A stretch of 64,000 nt of DNA, from the NCBI RefSeq assembly GCF_003991565.1, contig NZ_CP032819.1, positions 4,216,001 to 4,280,000 on the forward strand. The letters run 5' to 3'. Source of the stretch: Butyricimonas faecalis. Its GTDB lineage: Bacteria; Bacteroidota; Bacteroidia; Bacteroidales; Marinifilaceae. Numbering within the stretch: position 1 is the first letter of the stretch; each line of letters starts with the position of its first letter. This document shows, in pieces, positions 1 to 7,732 of the stretch. Under the pieces are notes generated by a model that saw only the letters and a list, made by a program, of their open reading frames with translations, was not told where the DNA came from and made no database searches. Position numbers and translations under genes: made by a program.

Positions 1-486
1 TCGTAGCGTGTCGTAGAAATATCCCACGAACACTTGATCCGAGGCGCTTGCTTTCGGGCAATCGATACCGTTTTCCCAGTGCAAGGTGACCGTCCACCCG
101 TTACGTTCCGAACCGGTGATGACGGGAGCTTCTAGTGTTCCCACGGAAAAACGGAAAGTTTTGAATGCCCATACTCCTTTGCCCGGGAGTAGGCATCCTC
201 CATTGGTTGAATGGAATAGAGAGTCGCTCTTGGAAACCCCTCTCTCCCGGGCCGCAATTCGCCATATGGGTAAATCCCCGATAGCCCGTTTGTAAATTTT
301 CCACATTTTGCGGGCTTCCGTGAATCGGTCCGTGGTTTGTTTCTCTCCCTCTGTTCTGGATTTTCTGGGTCCCCGGCTGGATTTGCATTTCCGGGCTTTC
401 CCCCCGTACAAGAAATAAGTATACCCGTCGGCTTTAACCGGGCCGTTTGCAAGTAAAGCTAAAAATAGAGGAGAGGTTATGTCCAT
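1..486 (-). CDS. Hypothetical protein, DUF6266-like C-terminal part (3' end outside window)
   Basis: Open frame read leftward from ATG at 486 to the window edge (162 codons, no stop), so the C-terminus is missing. I do not recognise it firmly. Its visible C-terminal part (TLHWENGIDCPKA, then QVFVGYFYD) lines up by eye with the end of the protein at 755-1435 (EDWNESMDFPEKA, then LVVYVFA), so a distant DUF6266-type relationship is inferred. The middle is basic, with a stretch reading RKMWKIYKRAIGDLPIWR. The first residues are hydrophobic (MDITSPLFLALLANG) but do not make a convincing signal peptide. Divergently oriented to the 755 gene across a repeat-rich spacer. Confidence 0.55.
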   Translation of the reverse strand, partial: MDITSPLFLALLANGPVKADGYTYFLYGGKARKCKSSRGPRKSRTEGEKQTTDRFTEARKMWKIYKRAIGDLPIWRIAARERGVSKSDSLFHSTNGGCLLPGKGVWAFKTFRFSVGTLEAPVITGSERNGWTVTLHWENGIDCPKASASDQVFVGYFYDTLR

Positions 487-571
487 GTCAATATTGATTT
501 AGAAATGAATAATTGATGAATATCGGTGCAATAGTAGTAATAATATTTTGAATAAACAATATCTACACTTT

Positions 572-648
572 ATGAACCTTATATATAATAAGGTTCATAT
601 AAGGTTTCTATAAGGTATCTATAAGGTTCATGAAGGTATTAATTCGGT
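572..648. repeat. 11-bp-step direct repeat array (AAGGT units) with an inverted unit
   Basis: GGT occurs at 592, 603, 614, 625, 635 and 646, i.e. steps of 11, 11, 11, 10 and 11 bp. The first four units begin AAGGT(T/A). An inverted unit at 572-582 forms a 12-bp-arm palindrome with the first direct unit around 577-600. Located about 110 bp upstream of the next start codon, between divergent genes. One-turn spacing suggests iterated protein binding on one DNA face (inference). Confidence 0.75.
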
Positions 649-754
649 ATTCATCAAAAAATGAAGATGAATTTTTATTTCAACTTTTATGCTAATTAGC
701 TCTACTTTCAGATTAATTGTCGTATATTGCGGGTCTTAATTAAATAAAAGGATT

Positions 755-1435
755 ATGGCGGAATTTGTGAACTCTATTGGTCAGGTGCGGGGAAAATTCG
801 GAAACGTGGTTGCCTATGTGCGGGCTAACGGTAAGAATTATTGTAAAGGTGAGAGTATTTCTCGTAAGCCGAGTACGGAGTTGCAAAAGCAACGGGCTGC
901 AGCGTTTGCTGTTGTGGTGAGTAAAAAAGGATGGATGGCTCGGGCGATTCGATTGGGATTTCCGGGAAATCAATACCCGAAAGGTTTTAACGGGTTCACG
1001 AGTGTGAACGTGACAACGGCGGTGACGGTTGAAAAGATTAATCCCATGAAGCCGATTGCCCGCTATAAGAAGGCTACCCAGGAATACCGGGGTGTTATTG
1101 ATTACTCGAAACTTCGCGTGGCGGCGGGTGCGCTTGTCAGCCCGGTAGTTGTTTGCGAGGTGGAGTCAGGGAACCGGAAGGTGCATTTTTCGCACCAAAG
1201 AAGGGTCGTGGAGGCTATAGACTGTTTCTTGGATGACGAGATTTATGGTGTACTTCTTCACGAATCGACGCATTCCTGTAAAGTGATGCGACTAGGAACG
1301 CGCGGGGAGGATTGGAACGAGAGCATGGATTTCCCGGAAAAGGCAGAAGAGGAGGGGCTGGTTGTCTATGTTTTTGCCCGTGCGGCAGATGGGAAGGATG
1401 CTTCTGATTCGGTGTGTTTAAAATGTAATGGGTAA
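755..1435 (+). CDS. DUF6266-like hypothetical protein
   Basis: 226 residues, no signal peptide or membrane segment. The N-terminus (FVNSIGQVRGKFGNVVAYV) matches the pattern I associate with the Bacteroidetes DUF6266 family: a small Gly-rich strand segment followed by a basic GKNY...RKPST stretch. Function unknown. The KilA-N gene starts inside its last codons (8-bp overlap), so the two are translationally coupled. A weak TATATTGC -7-like box lies about 25 bp upstream of the ATG. Family assignment is from memory of the motif; a profile search would settle it. Confidence 0.7.
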   Translation: MAEFVNSIGQVRGKFGNVVAYVRANGKNYCKGESISRKPSTELQKQRAAAFAVVVSKKGWMARAIRLGFPGNQYPKGFNGFTSVNVTTAVTVEKINPMKPIARYKKATQEYRGVIDYSKLRVAAGALVSPVVVCEVESGNRKVHFSHQRRVVEAIDCFLDDEIYGVLLHESTHSCKVMRLGTRGEDWNESMDFPEKAEEEGLVVYVFARAADGKDASDSVCLKCNG

Positions 1436-2279
1436 CTTGAAAATTGAAAAACTAGATAAAATGGTAAAGAAGGCGGTTATACAGGTTCGGGACACGATGA
1501 TCCGGACGTTACAAGAAAATGGAATAGACTATATCTGTATCACGGATATTGCTCGTCAGAAGAATCCAGTTGAACCTAAAGATGTGGTGAAGAATTGGAT
1601 GAGGGTAAAGAATACGTTGGAATATCTTGGCCTGTGGGAGAAATTGAATAATCTCAATTTTAAAGGGGTCGAATTCGACCCCCTTTTGAACGAGGCGGGA
1701 AACAATGCTTTCACGATGAGTCCGTCTCGTTGGGTGGAAACAACGGGAGCTATTGGTATTATCACGAAAAATGGAGCGGGAGGAGGTACATACGCCCAGA
1801 GGGATATCGCGTTTAAGTTTGCCAGTTGGGTTTCCGTGGAATTTGAATTATACTTGATCAAGGAATTCCAGCGTTTGAAAGAACAGGAGCAAGCTCAACT
1901 CGGTTGGTCGGCCAAACGGGAGCTTTCAAAAATCAACTACCATATCCACACGGACGCGATTAAGCAGAATCTGATCCCGGAGGAGCTTTCTCCGGCACGG
2001 GTTTCTCAAGTGTATGCCAATGAAGCCGACGTGTTGAATGTGGCCATGTTCGGGATGACGGCTTTCGAATGGCGGGAGGCACATCCGGATTTGAAAGGTA
2101 ATATCCGGGATTATGCCACGATCAATGAATTGATCTGCCTTTCGAACATGGAAAACTTGAATGCCGTTTTTATCCAGGAAGGTATGGATCAACAAGAGCG
2201 TTTGTTGAAATTGAACCGGATTGCCATCCAGCAAATGAGAGTGTTGGCGGATATGGACGGACGGAAGTTGATGAAATAA
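1428..2279 (+). CDS. KilA-N domain protein
   Basis: 283 residues. The N-terminal third shows the KilA-N fold signature: ICITDIA near residue 36, VVKNWMR near 53, then GAGGGTYAQRDIAFKFASW near 116 followed by a Phe/Leu-rich helix and LKEFQRLK-type segment. KilA-N is a DNA-binding domain common in phage and chromosomal accessory genes of Bacteroidetes. The C-terminal half (about 160-283) is helical, with no motif I recognise. The start overlaps the preceding stop by 8 bp; an alternative ATG is 33 bp downstream. Role is unknown; a regulator or phage-derived protein is likely. Confidence 0.85.
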   Translation: MGNLKIEKLDKMVKKAVIQVRDTMIRTLQENGIDYICITDIARQKNPVEPKDVVKNWMRVKNTLEYLGLWEKLNNLNFKGVEFDPLLNEAGNNAFTMSPSRWVETTGAIGIITKNGAGGGTYAQRDIAFKFASWVSVEFELYLIKEFQRLKEQEQAQLGWSAKRELSKINYHIHTDAIKQNLIPEELSPARVSQVYANEADVLNVAMFGMTAFEWREAHPDLKGNIRDYATINELICLSNMENLNAVFIQEGMDQQERLLKLNRIAIQQMRVLADMDGRKLMK

Positions 2280-2280
2280 A

Positions 2281-2310
2281 ATAACGCCCGGAGGTTCCTC
2301 CGGGCGTTAT
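2281..2310. terminator. Bidirectional hairpin terminator
   Basis: GC-rich stem with about 13-bp arms (ataacgcccggag and its complement) and a 3-4-nt loop, between the convergent KilA-N and C1 peptidase genes. Confidence 0.8.
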
Positions 2311-2330
2311 GCTTGTTGTTTGAGTTTCTT

Positions 2331-3710
2331 TTAGAACATATAGTCCCACATCGGCAGTAGGATCGGTTTTTGATCTAGGGCTTTCAATGCCTTTTCTCCC
2401 AAGTATTTTTTGTGAATAACTACCCGGAAGATGTATTCGTCAAACCATCGGTCGGTGAAGGTGAGGTAACCGTTGTGTCCGGCTTGCGGGCCCCAGCTGT
2501 TCTCGAATTCCCATTTCGTGGGTTTGCCGTTCGCGTCAACATCCACGGCGATCAATGTCATGGCGTGAGCGGAACCGCTTTGACGGGTTAGGATACGGGT
2601 TTTCTTGTCCATGGAGAAGTCTACGCCCATCAACGAGTTGTAGTCGTACATTTCCGGGTCGAGAATTCCGGTTTCCCGGTTGAAGTATTTACCCACGTCG
2701 CTGGAGGTGTACATGGCCTCGTTGCCTTTGATGGAGGCGATGGCTGCTGCTTTGATGTCCTTGTTCGGCAGGTTCAGATATACCCAGTTGATGCCCTCGA
2801 CCGTGTTTCGGTAATTTTGAATATCATATACTTTATAATATTCCCGCGTTGGGTCGTTCATGATCATGATGTAATTCTTCGGGCTGTAATCGGCTGGCGT
2901 GATCTCCTTGTAGAATTGTTGAGGAGTGTAGTTTGCCAGTTCCTTGATATCCCCGTTTTTGTCCTTGTATCTCCAGGTGAACGTGGTTGGCGGTTCTCCT
3001 AGGCAAAGAGCCAGGATGCGATAAATGTCTTTCAAAACAGACACTTTCTCTGCACGCAGTTCTTTGATTTTTTTGCCTTGAGCGGCCATTTCCCGGATGG
3101 TGTAGCCACCTTTGCGGAGACGCTCGTTGATCAATGATCCCATGGCGCTCGTGTTGTTCGAGTGGGCGGTTTCCGGCATAACTTCTTTGGGTACAACACC
3201 GTATTTTTCTCCCAGGTTGTAATAGAGGTTCCATACACCACCGTCACCCACGGGAGCTTGGAACATGAAGGTCACGTCCCGGTCGTCCATCGGTTTGTTG
3301 GCCGTGGCGATCATATTCTCTAAAAAGAGATTGGATTTCTCGAACATATCCCAGAAGTAAAGGTAGTTGTGAGAGAAGTCGAAGCCCGTGAGGTTGTATT
3401 TCTCGATGATGCTCGGACGTAACACGTTCATGGAGGTAAACATCCAGCAGCGTCCGGAGCTTTGCTGATCCGTGATACCTTGTACTTTTACCCGATATTT
3501 GAAATAGTGGTCTATTTTCCCTTGAATTTCCCGGTTGAGGGCGTTGTCCCGGATATTTTTGTCATTGGTCAACACGTTCTGAATGGCTTTCGTGGAGGCG
3601 TCTTTTTGAAAGCTTCCCTTGATGTCATTCAGTTCTTTTTCACCGATCGTTTGGGCGCATAGCGACGCACCGATGAATAGTAAAGAGCTTGTGAGTAGCG
3701 TGATTTTCAT
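2331..3710 (-). CDS. Exported C1-family peptidase (PepC/bleomycin-hydrolase type)
   Basis: 459 residues with a type I signal peptide (cleavage probably after SLCA, residue 19). The papain-like catalytic set of the bleomycin hydrolase/aminopeptidase C family is complete: Gln near 82-83 and Cys88 in QQSSGRCWMF, His382 in SAHAMTL, Asn404 in FENSWG. Length matches the family (about 450). Family members act as cysteine aminopeptidases; the signal peptide places this one outside the cytoplasm, as in many Bacteroidales. It lies 23 bp downstream of lpdA on the same strand, so co-transcription is possible. Confidence 0.93.
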   Translation of the reverse strand: MKITLLTSSLLFIGASLCAQTIGEKELNDIKGSFQKDASTKAIQNVLTNDKNIRDNALNREIQGKIDHYFKYRVKVQGITDQQSSGRCWMFTSMNVLRPSIIEKYNLTGFDFSHNYLYFWDMFEKSNLFLENMIATANKPMDDRDVTFMFQAPVGDGGVWNLYYNLGEKYGVVPKEVMPETAHSNNTSAMGSLINERLRKGGYTIREMAAQGKKIKELRAEKVSVLKDIYRILALCLGEPPTTFTWRYKDKNGDIKELANYTPQQFYKEITPADYSPKNYIMIMNDPTREYYKVYDIQNYRNTVEGINWVYLNLPNKDIKAAAIASIKGNEAMYTSSDVGKYFNRETGILDPEMYDYNSLMGVDFSMDKKTRILTRQSGSAHAMTLIAVDVDANGKPTKWEFENSWGPQAGHNGYLTFTDRWFDEYIFRVVIHKKYLGEKALKALDQKPILLPMWDYMF

Positions 3711-3733
3711 TTTTTTGGTATCCTCGTTTTTAA

Positions 3734-5137
3734 TTAGATATGGATTACTTCGTCGTAAGCGGCCGCGGCAGCTTCCATCACAGCCTCGCTCATGGTCGGG
3801 TGCGGGTGAACCGTTTTGATGATGTCATGAGCGGTAGCTTTTACTTTGCGGGCAAGCACCATTTCGGCAATCATTTCGGTCACGTTCATTCCTACCATGT
3901 GGGCTCCCAGCAGGGTGTTGTCGGCAGCGTTGAAGATCAATTTGATGAATCCTTCGTTTGCCCCGGCTGCACTTGCTTTACCTGATGCCGTGAACGGGAA
4001 TTTACCGATCTTGATTTCATAACCGGCTTCCAGTGCTTTTGCCTCGTTCAGACCAACGGATGCCACTTCCGGAGTCGTGTAGGTACACCCGGGGATGTTG
4101 GTGTAGTCGATCGGTTCCGTGTGGACACCCGCGATATGTTCCACGCAGCAGATGGCTTCGGCAGATGCCACGTGAGCCAGTGCCGGACCGTGAACGATGT
4201 CCCCGATAGCGTAAACACCTTCCACGTTCGTGCGGTAGTAGTCGTCCACTTTCACGCGACCTCTTTCCATTTCAATGTTCAATTCTTCCAAGCCGATGTT
4301 TTCCACGTTCGGGGAGATTCCCACGGCAGACAATACGATTTCAGCTTCGTGTACTTCGATCTCGCCTTTCTTGTTTTTGATGTTCACTTTCAACAGGCCT
4401 TCTCCGCTTTCCACGCTTTCCACGGAAGATTTTACCATCACGTCAATGCCGGCTTTCTTGAAGGAGCGACCCACTTGTTTGGATACTTCCTCGTCTTCAA
4501 GCGGCAGGATGGTCGGCATGAATTCAACCAGCAATACTTTGGTACCCATGGCATTGTAGAAGTATGCCAATTCAGAACCGATTGCACCGGAGCCTACCAC
4601 GATCATGGATTCCGGTTTGTGGTCAAGGGTTAACGCCTGGCGGTAACCGATAATCCGCTTTCCATCTTGGGGAATGTTCGGTAACTGACGGGAACGTGCT
4701 CCCGTGGCTAAAACGATATGTTGAGCCTCGAAAATGGTTTTTTCTCCGGCGGCATTGGTTACTTCTACCGTTTTGTCCGCGGTTAACTTTCCATGGCCTT
4801 CAATCACGGTAATGTTGTTCTTTTTGAACAGGTACTGAATTCCTTTGCTCATTTTATCAGCAACCCCCCGGCTGCGAGCGATGATGGCATCGAAATCGGG
4901 TGTGGCATTTTCGATCTTTACCCCGTAGTCTGCGGCGTGATGGGCGTATTCCAGCACTTGTGCTGATTTGAGTAAGGATTTCGTGGGAATACATCCCCAG
5001 TTCAGGCAAATACCTCCCAGTTCGGCACGTTCTACAACAGCCACGCTCATTCCTAATTGAGCCCCACGAATAGCAGCCACGTATCCACCAGGACCACTAC
5101 CAATCACGATTAAGTCGTATTTCATTTTATTTGTCAT
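3734..5137 (-). CDS. lpdA: Dihydrolipoyl dehydrogenase
   Basis: 467 residues. FAD-binding GSGPGGYVAA near residue 13, redox disulfide Cys44/Cys49 in GGICLNWGCIPTK, NAD-binding GSGAIGSELAYF in the middle, and the catalytic HPHPTMSE near the C-terminus. It reoxidises dihydrolipoamide in 2-oxoacid dehydrogenase or glycine-cleavage complexes. No E1/E2 or gcv gene is adjacent, so its partner complex is encoded elsewhere. A second ATG 12 bp in (5125) gives the usual family start MKYDLIV. A -7 box TAATTTTG (complement at 5177-5184) lies upstream. Confidence 0.96.
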   Translation of the reverse strand: MTNKMKYDLIVIGSGPGGYVAAIRGAQLGMSVAVVERAELGGICLNWGCIPTKSLLKSAQVLEYAHHAADYGVKIENATPDFDAIIARSRGVADKMSKGIQYLFKKNNITVIEGHGKLTADKTVEVTNAAGEKTIFEAQHIVLATGARSRQLPNIPQDGKRIIGYRQALTLDHKPESMIVVGSGAIGSELAYFYNAMGTKVLLVEFMPTILPLEDEEVSKQVGRSFKKAGIDVMVKSSVESVESGEGLLKVNIKNKKGEIEVHEAEIVLSAVGISPNVENIGLEELNIEMERGRVKVDDYYRTNVEGVYAIGDIVHGPALAHVASAEAICCVEHIAGVHTEPIDYTNIPGCTYTTPEVASVGLNEAKALEAGYEIKIGKFPFTASGKASAAGANEGFIKLIFNAADNTLLGAHMVGMNVTEMIAEMVLARKVKATAHDIIKTVHPHPTMSEAVMEAAAAAYDEVIHI

Positions 5138-5696
5138 TTATAATGTGAATAATTATTACACTGAATCATTGGGACACAAAATTAGGGGATTTGTTTAGAA
5201 TAGAAAATAAAATCGATTTTAGATTTTAAAAGGTTTCTCTTGCGTTTGCGTTAATGTAAGATAAATAATGTGTATAAACAAAGAATTTAATTGTGGTTGA
5301 TAGGTAGTATCTCCTATTCAATTTTCATTTAATTCTTACTATAAAGGTATAAGAATAGAATTTAAATTTGAATAGAAAATAGAAATAGCATAAAAATTAT
5401 GGTAATTATATACCATTTTGCAGTACATCAACGTAACTCTTGTTATTACACTCAAACTCCTCCGTTGTTACCTCCTCCAACTCCTTACACAAGGGGAAGA
5501 GTTGGTGTTTCTTCCCGAAGGGGGGGAAGGGAGTTCATTGGCTATAAGCCTGTATATAAATTCCAAATTATTAATACTAAGATTATAGTATAAATATTAT
5601 TTCTTTTACATGGAATGACTGATTGTGTCGAGAGCTGTTCTTGAACGGAGTAGAAAATTTTTATAGATCAGCAAGTTGATCCGAGAAGTATGTTAA
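5138..5696. other. AT-rich intergenic stretch, no gene
   Basis: Divergent spacer between lpdA and the FN3 gene. It holds the lpdA -7 box near 5180 and a decayed copy of the dispersed palindromic repeat near 5467-5535. Short frames here have no coding character. Confidence 0.6.
5467..5535. repeat. Fragment of dispersed palindromic repeat (copy 1)
   Basis: Contains the hairpin CCAACTCCTT...GAGTTGG around 5478-5506, resembling the ccaactctccccc...gagagttgg hairpin at 22967-22999. Terminal arms are not recognisable, so this looks like a remnant. Confidence 0.5.
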
Positions 5697-5728
5697 TTGT
5701 ATAAGTGTGATTTTTTATCTTATCTTTG
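5697..5728 (+). promoter_or_regulatory. Bacteroidetes-type promoter
   Basis: TTG at 5697, 21-nt spacer, TATCTTTG at 5721-5728; about 43 bp upstream of the FN3 gene start. Confidence 0.7.
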
Positions 5729-5770
5729 TATAGAATGCTGAATTAATCAGATAGCTAAAAACAGAAAATT

Positions 5771-6172
5771 ATGAAAAAAAAGGGGTTTAGGTCATTATTG
5801 TTTATTTGTTTAGGTTTGATTGCTACAATTGTATTTACTAGTGCGGTTATGATGGTTAGTCCTCCTGATCCTCCAGGAAGGCCTCAGGCGGTTGATGTTC
5901 AAAGAGATCGTTGTAAGATAAAGTATGCCGCACCCCGGTATGACGGTGGGTCGTCGATAACAGGATATATTATTGAGCGGAAGTATAAGTCATCAGATAA
6001 TTGGTATAAAGTAAGTGGAAAAGATAATCCTACGGACCTTGAGTATACTATTGATGGTTTAGTTGAAGGTAGTGAGATGCAATTTCGTGTGCGTGCTGTC
6101 AATGCAGAAGGACTGAGTGATCCATCAAAGCCGAGTGATATGATAATGATAGAAGATCCGTTTGTGAAATAG
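5771..6172 (+). CDS. Small exported protein with a single FN3 domain
   Basis: 133 residues: N-terminal hydrophobic segment (about 6-30; uncleaved anchor or signal peptide), then one fibronectin type III domain filling residues 32-128. The domain keeps the hallmarks of titin/twitchin-like FN3 (PDPPGRP start, YDGGSSITGYIIERK, FRVRAVNAEGLSDPS), with Tyr in place of the usual Trp of strand B. No catalytic domain or lipobox is present. A lone FN3 is normally an accessory domain, so function is unknown; a surface adhesion or matrix role is only a guess. Own promoter upstream, palindromic element immediately downstream. Confidence 0.75.
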   Translation: MKKKGFRSLLFICLGLIATIVFTSAVMMVSPPDPPGRPQAVDVQRDRCKIKYAAPRYDGGSSITGYIIERKYKSSDNWYKVSGKDNPTDLEYTIDGLVEGSEMQFRVRAVNAEGLSDPSKPSDMIMIEDPFVK

Positions 6173-6182
6173 AGTAATTATG

Positions 6183-6323
6183 AGGGAGTGTCTAACAAGT
6201 CAGTCTTTTAATGACTACCTTCCATAATCTCTCCTATAGGAGGGGAAACCGCTTGGTAATCAATCCTCCCCTTGTGTAAAGGGGTAGCTTGTTGATAGGA
6301 ATAAGACTTGTTAGATAGTCCCT
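6183..6323. repeat. MITE-like palindromic element (copy 2)
   Basis: Terminal inverted repeats AGGGAGTGTCTAACAAGTC (left) and the complement of AGGGACTATCTAACAAGTC (right) bound a 141-bp element. The core (gactacct...aggaggggaaaccgcttggtaa) is nearly the same as in the copy at 16655. No target duplication is obvious and no transposase is present. Confidence 0.75.
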
Positions 6324-6352
6324 TTGTGTCTTAATTACGTTAAAAAACAGTT

Positions 6353-7732
6353 ATGAAAACAATTATCTTTTACGAGGAAAAATTATTAAGGAGAAATTGG
6401 TTGTTCTACTTTTTTATTCTCGGGGTTTTAGGTTACATCGTGGGTGTTTTGATCCCGTGGAATGCCAAACAGGTGCTGTGGTCGGATGTTGCATTGGCTT
6501 CGTCAGTTTTTTCTCGAGGGATTTCTTTTTTGAATTTGTTTCAATCGGTGATTGTTGTTTTTCTCGTTTGTGATATTCAAAGGAAACGGAACAAGGCAGA
6601 AACTCGAGAGACTTTTTCTATCCGTCCCGTTGGGAATGGACGTTTTTTTCTTGGAGAATTCTTTGGTATTTTCTTACCGTTCCTTGTGGTGGATGTTGTT
6701 TTCATGATTGTTTGCGCGATGATCCATATAGTCGTGCCTGATTCGCCTGAGAATCTTTGGGTATTTCTTTTTTATTTTTTCGTGCGAGTGTTGCCTCCGC
6801 TTATTTTTGTTTCCGGCTTGTCTTTGCTTGTTACTAAGTTGGTGAAATTACCTTTTGTTAGTTGGTTTGTTCTGATCGGTTTTCTTTATTTTTCATATGC
6901 GTTCTTGGTGTCCCCCTTGTATGGGGTGTTGGATTTCCGGGGATCTTTGTTGCCAGACTCTTTTTCGTCATTGGTCGGATTTATACATGTCGAGGAGAAT
7001 TTGATGCAACGAGGGGCTTTTTTGTGGTTGGGAATTAGTTTCCTTTGTTTTGCCGCTTCTCTCGTGAAAAGGTTGCCCAATATTCCCGGTAGAAAGTTTT
7101 ACCTTATTGTTCCCGCTTGTTTGTGTTTGATGGTTTCCTTGTGCCTGGGGGCTCTTTATGTCGGGAAGTATCAAGCCCGCTTGAAAAACAGGGGTGCGTT
7201 CAGGGAAGCTATTCTTGAATACGGCAAGTGCCCCACGGCACGTGTGCTTGAACACGAGATCACGTATCGTCCCCTGGGGGATAAATTTTCAGCAACGAGC
7301 CTAATGAAAATACAGAATCGGCGGAAAGCGGAGATGGATAAGTTCCCTCTTTTTTTAAACCCGGGACTCGAAATTTCTAAGATTGAATCCGACGGGCAAA
7401 GAGTGGCTTTTCGCAAAAATCGTCAAGTTGTTGTTGTTGAACGAGCGTTGGCTTGTGGTGAGATAGTCGAGCTAAAGATTGAATATGAGGGCAGTATCGA
7501 TGAGGATATTTATCAGGTGAAAATTCTCGACGAAGATTATTTCGCTCCTGTTGTTTATTCTTCGTACCATGAAAATTACGGAAAACGTGCGGCTTTCGTG
7601 TCGCGAGGTTATACGTTGCTCTTGCCAGAAGTGATGTGGTACCCGATGGCGGTGTTGCCCGGGGGAGCAGCAGGTAAGGAGTTGAATTTCACGAGTTATG
7701 TGCTTCGGGTTGAGAACCCGGGGAGAATATGA
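6353..7732 (+). CDS. ABC-2-like multi-pass membrane protein (N-terminal half of a permease/M1-type unit)
   Basis: 459 residues. About seven hydrophobic segments (near 16-36, 57-75, 104-128, 139-163, 170-195, 222-240, 248-272) precede a soluble region of about 190 residues. The layout matches Bacteroidetes proteins annotated as ABC transporter permease/M1 aminopeptidase, where an ABC-2 membrane part is followed by an M1-like region. The product ends in RVENPGRI at a TGA that overlaps the next ATG (ATGA), and the next ORF continues smoothly with TVVSQGEQQ. It is therefore either a coupled pair or one gene broken by a -1 shift. No ATPase gene is adjacent. Role unknown. Confidence 0.6.
   Translation: MKTIIFYEEKLLRRNWLFYFFILGVLGYIVGVLIPWNAKQVLWSDVALASSVFSRGISFLNLFQSVIVVFLVCDIQRKRNKAETRETFSIRPVGNGRFFLGEFFGIFLPFLVVDVVFMIVCAMIHIVVPDSPENLWVFLFYFFVRVLPPLIFVSGLSLLVTKLVKLPFVSWFVLIGFLYFSYAFLVSPLYGVLDFRGSLLPDSFSSLVGFIHVEENLMQRGAFLWLGISFLCFAASLVKRLPNIPGRKFYLIVPACLCLMVSLCLGALYVGKYQARLKNRGAFREAILEYGKCPTARVLEHEITYRPLGDKFSATSLMKIQNRRKAEMDKFPLFLNPGLEISKIESDGQRVAFRKNRQVVVVERALACGEIVELKIEYEGSIDEDIYQVKILDEDYFAPVVYSSYHENYGKRAAFVSRGYTLLLPEVMWYPMAVLPGGAAGKELNFTSYVLRVENPGRI

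Noticed and set aside
5399..5593. 64-codon plus-strand frame
   Set aside because: Runs through the palindromic repeat remnant with Pro/Arg-rich low-complexity product; no family, no promoter.
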